DNA from: Chitinophagaceae bacterium
GTDB taxonomy: Bacteria > Bacteroidota > Bacteroidia > Chitinophagales > Chitinophagaceae
Direction of reading: 5' to 3'
DNA length: 13,144 nucleotides
Assembly (NCBI GenBank): GCA_947463105.1
Contig: CANHSD010000057.1
Coordinates: 1 to 13,144 of the forward strand
Below are positions 12,573 through 13,144 of the stretch, piece after piece. A program made the position numbers and the translations under genes. Position 1 is the stretch's first letter. The number at the start of each line of letters is the position of its first letter. Below the pieces are notes generated by a model. That model had not been told where the DNA came from. It saw only the letters and a program-made list of their open reading frames with translations, and searched no databases.

Positions 12573-13144
12573 ATGGAAAAAAAAGTTACCAAAATTGGTG
12601 TCATGACCTCAGGAGGAGACTCTCCGGGCATGAATGCGTGCATAAGGGCTGTAGTAAGAACTGGACTTTACCATAACCTCGAAGTATTTGGAATCACCAG
12701 GGGGTATGCCGGAATGATTGATGACGATATCCACCAGATGGATTCAAGGAGTGTTGCCAATATCATCCAAAGGGGTGGGACAATCCTGAAAACAGCAAGG
12801 TGCAAGGAGTTCATGACACCTGAAGGAAGAAAAAAGGCCTACGAGAACCTCAATAAACGTGGCATCAACGGATTGATCATCATTGGCGGAGATGGATCGT
12901 TTAAAGGTGCACAAATCTTCTCCAATGAATTTGATATCCCTTGTATAGGCATCCCTGGAACCATAGACAAAGACATTGCAGGAACAGATTTTACAATAGG
13001 TTTTGATACGGCTGTCAATACAGCAGTTGAAGCCATTGATAAGATCAGGGACACAGCAGATGCGCATGACAGGCTCTTCATCATCGAAGTGATGGGAAGG
13101 GATGCCGGCTACATTGCGCTGCATAGTGGCATCGGAACAGGTGC
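12573..13144 (+). CDS. pfkA: 6-phosphofructokinase, ATP-dependent type (3' truncated by window end)
   Basis: The first 190 residues of a protein expected to be about 325 long; the frame is open to the last base. It phosphorylates fructose 6-phosphate to fructose 1,6-bisphosphate, the committed step of glycolysis. Visible signatures are GGDSPGMN (14-21) for nucleotide binding, QRGGTILKTAR (66-76), GGDGS (105-109), PGTIDKD (128-134) with catalytic D132, GTDFTIGFDTA (137-147) and EVMGRDAGY (172-180) for substrate binding. G108 and G129 occupy the positions that are Asp and Lys in pyrophosphate-dependent enzymes, so ATP is the likely donor. The residue after the catalytic Asp is Lys, where E. coli has Asn. 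ATG 12573 gives the family start MEKKVTKIGV; no earlier in-frame ATG exists. A promoter box and a leader hairpin lie upstream. Confidence 0.95.
   Translation, partial: MEKKVTKIGVMTSGGDSPGMNACIRAVVRTGLYHNLEVFGITRGYAGMIDDDIHQMDSRSVANIIQRGGTILKTARCKEFMTPEGRKKAYENLNKRGINGLIIIGGDGSFKGAQIFSNEFDIPCIGIPGTIDKDIAGTDFTIGFDTAVNTAVEAIDKIRDTADAHDRLFIIEVMGRDAGYIALHSGIGTG

Noticed and set aside
12461..12676. 71-codon plus-strand frame overlapping the pfkA start
   Set aside because: It is out of frame with pfkA and overlaps its nucleotide-binding motif; mentioned only as a possible upstream ORF from ATG 12509.
12744..13124. 126-codon open frame on the minus strand
   Set aside because: Antisense shadow of pfkA, which is unmistakable on the plus strand.
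1..13144. CRISPR array, tRNA genes, insertion sequences, riboswitches
   Set aside because: Looked for on both strands by eye; no regularly spaced repeats, cloverleaf, transposase or known aptamer core was seen.

Overview
This window looks like ordinary chromosomal sequence from a Bacteroidota bacterium, most likely of the Chitinophagaceae or a close relative. The reasons are a DUF5916 protein, a type IX secretion 'Plug' (DUF5103) protein, a lipoprotein-type Omp85 protein (TamL), DUF2911 and YkgJ-type proteins, almost no Shine-Dalgarno sites, and several perfect -7 boxes of the Bacteroidota form TAnnTTTG. Lineage assignment is inference from gene content; no search was run.

Layout. 1-750: 3' end of a DUF5916 gene (+), convergent with a small transaldolase gene (780-1430, -). 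Upstream of the transaldolase, on the same strand, lie the SRP RNA gene (about 1498-1592) and then the T9SS Plug gene (1610-2896). Plug is divergent from a LolC/LolE-like permease gene (2963-4195, +), and a 15-bp palindrome sits between them. The permease gene ends stop-to-stop against a TrmH-family methyltransferase gene (4196-4936, -), which is divergent from tamL (4963-7359, +). tamL is convergent with a YkgJ-type cysteine-cluster gene (7370-7876, -).

Next is a co-directional run xerD (7969-8883), DUF3817 (8905-9219) and DUF2911 (9255-10088), closed by a clear intrinsic terminator. A 4'-phosphopantetheinyl transferase gene (10138-10764, -) is divergent from dcd (10864-11400, +). About 0.4 kb of AT-rich non-coding DNA follows, with an imperfect 20-bp direct repeat and a second terminator. 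The window closes with a CrtA-like (spheroidene monooxygenase family) gene (11817-12443, +) and the 5' part of a pfkA gene (12573 to the window end).

How the genes relate. Four genes concern the cell envelope: DUF5916, Plug, the LolC-like permease and TamL. The SRP RNA gene adds inner-membrane targeting. Transaldolase and phosphofructokinase belong to central sugar metabolism, Dcd to pyrimidine deoxynucleotide supply, XerD to chromosome dimer resolution and TrmH to RNA modification. This is a mosaic of small housekeeping units, not one pathway. I see no phage, transposon, CRISPR, toxin-antitoxin or defence locus, and no convincing undescribed system. The most useful leads are modest: the CrtA-like gene seems to extend upstream of its first ATG without a normal start codon; the phosphopantetheinyl transferase promoter implies a leaderless mRNA; pfkA has a structured 5' leader; and the stretch downstream of dcd may hold a long 3' UTR or a small RNA.
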